DNA from: Quisquiliibacterium sp.
GTDB lineage: Bacteria; Pseudomonadota; Gammaproteobacteria; Burkholderiales; Burkholderiaceae_E
Assembly: GCA_023257915.1 (NCBI GenBank)
Contig: JALRBB010000212.1
Span: 1 to 8,577 of the forward strand
Direction: 5' to 3'
DNA: 8,577 nucleotides
Part shown: positions 6,369 to 8,577 of the stretch, piece after piece
Position numbering within the stretch: the stretch's first letter is position 1
How the letters are laid out: each line of letters starts with the position of its first letter
The notes under the pieces: model-generated
Seen by the model: only the letters and a program-made list of their open reading frames with translations
The model's database searches: none
Told to the model about the DNA's origin: nothing
Program-made: the position numbers and the translations under genes

Positions 6369-8381
6369 ATGCGCAGCCCGGAATTCGTCCACCTGAGGGT
6401 CCATACCGAATACTCGATCGGCGATTCTATCGTGCGCATCGATTCTCTGGTGGATGCGGCCTTGGCTGATGCGCAGCCTGCCGTTGCAATCAGCGACACC
6501 GCCAATTTCTTTGGCTGGATCAAGTTCTACAAGGCGGCGCGCGCCAAGGGAATCAAGCCGATCCTGGGTGTGGACGCCTGGCTTAGCAACGAAGCTGACA
6601 GGGACCGCCCGTTCCGGATGCTATTGCTGGCCCGCGACCATGCCGGCTATCTGCGCCTGTGCGACCTGGTCGCTCGGGCCTGGTTGTCCAACGAGCATCG
6701 CGGGCGTGGCGAGATGCTGGAAGCCTGGTTCGACGAAAGTGCGGGCAACGAGGGCCTGATCATGCTGTCGGGCGCGCAGTGGGGCGACGTTGGCCAGGCT
6801 CTGCTGGCCGGCCAGGGCGAGCTGGCCGAAGAACTCGCCGGGCGCTGGGCGGCACGCTTCCCGGATGCCTACTATCTGGAACTGCAGCGCATCGGGAACC
6901 GCGAGTCTGAGACTCAGACCCGGGAGGCGGCCCGGTTGGCCGCGCGACTTGGTCTGCCGGTGGTCGCGACTCATCCGGTGCAATTCGTCGAGCCTCAGGG
7001 ATACACCGCGCATGAGGCGCGGGTGTGCATCGCCGATGGTGAAATCCTGGCCAATCCCCGCCGGGCGCGCCGGTTTACCGAAGAGCAGTTTTTCAAGTCG
7101 CAAAGCCAGATGGCCGAGCTGTTTTCGGACCTGCCGGCGGCGCTCGCCAATAGCGTCGAGATTGCGCGCCGCTGTTCGCTGCCGATGGTGCTGGGAAAGC
7201 CCAAGCTGCCGCTGTTCCCGACGCCGGACGGGATCGGACTTGACGACTACATGCGACAGCTCGCGCGACAGGGACTGGACGCTCGCATGCCCAGGCTGTT
7301 CCCTGACGAGCAACAACGTGCCGATCAGTTGCCGGCTTATCTGCGGCGGCTCGACTATGAATGCGACACGATCGTGCAGATGGGGTTCTCCGGCTACTTT
7401 CTGATCGTGGCCGACTTCATCAACTGGGCCAAGGCGAACGAAGTCCCGGTCGGGCCGGGCAGGGGATCGGGCGCCGGGTCGCTGGTCGCGTTCGCGCTTG
7501 GCATCACCGATCTTGACCCGATTCCGTATGCGCTGCTGTTCGAGCGTTTTCTGAATCCGGAACGGGTGTCGATGCCCGACTTCGATATCGATTTTTGCCA
7601 GGACAACCGCTGGAAGGTCATCGAGTACGTGCGCCGCAAGTACGGCGAGCAGGCCGTGTCGCAGATTGCCACCTTCGGCACGATGGCCTCGAAGGCCGTG
7701 ATTCGTGACGTCGGTCGCGTGCTCGACATGGGCTACAACTTCTGCGACCAACTCTCCAAGCTGATCCCGGTGGTGCAAAACAAGCCGGTGTCGCTGGCCA
7801 AGGCCAGGGAGGCTGAGCCACTGCTCAAGGAGCGCGAGGAGCGCGAGGACGAGGTGCGCGGGCTGCTCGCACTGGCCGAGCCGCTCGAGGACCTGACCCG
7901 CAACGTCGGCATGCACGCCGGCGGCGTACTGATCGCGCCGGGCAAGCTCACCGACTTTTGCCCACTGTACAAGGCGCCGGGCACCGACTCGGTGATCAGT
8001 CAGTACGACAAGGATGATGTCGAGGCGGTGGGCCTGGTCAAGTTCGACTTCCTTGGCCTGCGCAACCTGACGATCATCCAGTACGCAGTCGAGTTCATCA
8101 ATGCGCGTCATCCCGGCCTGAACCTGGACCTTTCCAGGCTGTCGTTCGACGATCCGAAGGCCTACCAGGTGCTCAAGGACGCGAACACCACCGCGATCTT
8201 CCAGGTCGAGGGTGAGGGCATGAAGAAGCTTCTGAAGAAGCTGCAGCCCGACCGCTTCGAGGACATCATCGCGGTGCTCGCACTGTACCGCCCCGGACCG
8301 CTGGGCTCGGGGATGGTCGACGACTTCATCCTGCGCAAGAAGGGCGAACAGCGCATCGACTTTTTCCATCCCCTCCATTGA
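6369..8381 (+). CDS. dnaE: DNA polymerase III alpha subunit, truncated at the right junction
   Basis: DnaE is the replicative polymerase subunit of the Pol III core. The first 668 or so residues are genuine: the PHP domain opening with FVHLRVHTEYS and KFYKAARAKGIKPILG, the palm motif GRGSGAGSLVAFALGITDLDP, MPDFDIDFCQDNR with catalytic Asp406 and Asp408, and KFDFLGLRNLT with the third Asp560. These three correspond to E. coli D401, D403 and D555 with a constant +5 offset. YRPGPLGSGMVDDFI follows near the end. The real protein has about 1150-1180 residues. Here the frame follows the family to FFHP (codons 8361-8372), then reads only Leu-His and a TGA. The rest of the fingers, the tandem HhH, the clamp-binding motif, and the OB and tau-binding regions are missing. 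ATG 6369 begins right at the conserved N-terminus. No Shine-Dalgarno is visible. TAGAAT at 6356-6361 could be a -10 box giving an almost leaderless transcript, but no -35 is evident. Confidence 0.95.
   Translation: MRSPEFVHLRVHTEYSIGDSIVRIDSLVDAALADAQPAVAISDTANFFGWIKFYKAARAKGIKPILGVDAWLSNEADRDRPFRMLLLARDHAGYLRLCDLVARAWLSNEHRGRGEMLEAWFDESAGNEGLIMLSGAQWGDVGQALLAGQGELAEELAGRWAARFPDAYYLELQRIGNRESETQTREAARLAARLGLPVVATHPVQFVEPQGYTAHEARVCIADGEILANPRRARRFTEEQFFKSQSQMAELFSDLPAALANSVEIARRCSLPMVLGKPKLPLFPTPDGIGLDDYMRQLARQGLDARMPRLFPDEQQRADQLPAYLRRLDYECDTIVQMGFSGYFLIVADFINWAKANEVPVGPGRGSGAGSLVAFALGITDLDPIPYALLFERFLNPERVSMPDFDIDFCQDNRWKVIEYVRRKYGEQAVSQIATFGTMASKAVIRDVGRVLDMGYNFCDQLSKLIPVVQNKPVSLAKAREAEPLLKEREEREDEVRGLLALAEPLEDLTRNVGMHAGGVLIAPGKLTDFCPLYKAPGTDSVISQYDKDDVEAVGLVKFDFLGLRNLTIIQYAVEFINARHPGLNLDLSRLSFDDPKAYQVLKDANTTAIFQVEGEGMKKLLKKLQPDRFEDIIAVLALYRPGPLGSGMVDDFILRKKGEQRIDFFHPLH
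8362..8372. other. Right junction: dnaE joined to polA at an 11-base shared stretch
   Basis: The bases TTTTCCATCCC fit both genes. In the dnaE frame they complete the conserved Phe-Phe-His-Pro, and in the polA frame they read Phe-Ser-Ile-Pro, leading into SIEMEGWEADD. Left of 8362 only dnaE homology is seen, and right of 8372 only polA. Joining at such a microhomology is typical of amplification chimeras and of some assembly errors. Confidence 0.8.
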
Positions 8382-8577
8382 AATGGAAGGCTGGGAAGCC
8401 GACGACATTATCGCCACCTATGCCTGCATGGCGCGCCGGGCCGGCGGCAAGGCCACGATCGTCTCCTCCGACAAGGACATGATGCAGCTGGTGGAGCCCG
8501 ATGGCTCGATCCGCATGCTCGACACCATTCCGCGCCCCGGCCAGCCGCCCCTGCGCTGGATTGGCGTTGATGAAGTG
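8362..8577 (+). CDS. polA: DNA polymerase I, 5'-nuclease domain fragment, open at both ends
   Basis: The frame with ATG 8383-8385 encodes the middle of the N-terminal 5'-3' exonuclease/flap-endonuclease domain of Pol I, which removes RNA primers and acts in excision repair. Two metal-binding clusters are visible: EADDIIATYA, matching Taq Glu117/Asp119/Asp120, and TIVSSDKDMMQLV, matching Asp142/Asp144. The IVSSDKDxMQLV wording with MLDTI after it is the form I associate with Alphaproteobacteria. Beta- and gammaproteobacteria usually have STGDKDxAQLV. About 100 residues of the normal N-terminus are missing at the 5' side, because the sequence upstream is dnaE, and the frame is open to the end of the window. 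The internal Met is not a true start: EMEG is a conserved interior motif and no ribosome-binding site precedes it. Confidence 0.85.

Noticed and set aside
7830..7847. Tandem 9-base repeat GAGCGCGAG in dnaE
   Set aside because: It encodes the charged EREERE stretch in a normal linker of the protein. It is codon-level repetition, not a repeat element.
6621..8417. Long open frame on the minus strand opposite dnaE (598 codons)
   Set aside because: It mirrors a strongly conserved DnaE reading and crosses the polA join. It has no recognisable motifs and is the usual antisense openness of high-GC coding DNA.
6369..8577. A natural DnaE-PolA fusion protein
   Set aside because: The two parts are in different frames with a stop at 8379-8381, and each lacks essential regions. 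No translated fusion is possible as written.

Overview
The window is mostly a high-GC chromosomal block that looks betaproteobacterial (Burkholderiales or a relative). The support is the RhlE-type helicase, the GluQ and the DnaE with a proteobacterial-style PHP motif, all read from remembered family patterns and not from a search. No mobile element, CRISPR array, tRNA or rRNA is visible.

The ends do not belong to the same locus as the middle. On the left, bases 1-199 carry two overlapping partial genes on the minus strand at about 53% GC (95 G+C in the first 180 bases). They abut the C-terminal half of an iron-containing alcohol dehydrogenase that has lost its NAD-binding half. On the right, dnaE is cut at about 57% of its normal length. 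Within an 11-base stretch that fits both proteins, the sequence becomes the 5'-nuclease domain of DNA polymerase I (polA) in another frame. The polA piece reads as alphaproteobacterial, while dnaE reads as beta/gamma. I think the window is a chimeric contig, or an amplification or assembly artefact, with the real locus lying between about 200 and 8372.

Layout of the central block: an ADH fragment (+, to 779); two lipoprotein genes on the minus strand (854-1483, family unknown; 1504-1962, DsrE-like); rhlE (+, 2091-3566) with a recognisable promoter; gluQ (-, 3630-4622); a pirin-family gene (+, 4701-5399); an EamA/DMT transporter (-, 5363-6271) whose end overlaps the pirin end; and dnaE (+, 6369 to the junction). 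Strand alternates almost gene by gene, so most genes are probably single transcription units. The exception is the pair of lipoprotein genes, which could be one operon.

Functionally this is a housekeeping neighbourhood and not one pathway: RNA remodelling (RhlE), tRNA-Asp queuosine modification (GluQ), replication (DnaE), a metal-binding cupin (pirin), small-molecule export (EamA) and two envelope lipoproteins. I see no convincing new system. The points most worth checking are the two junctions, a perfect dyad midway between the EamA and dnaE starts, and the predicted export of the DsrE-like protein.
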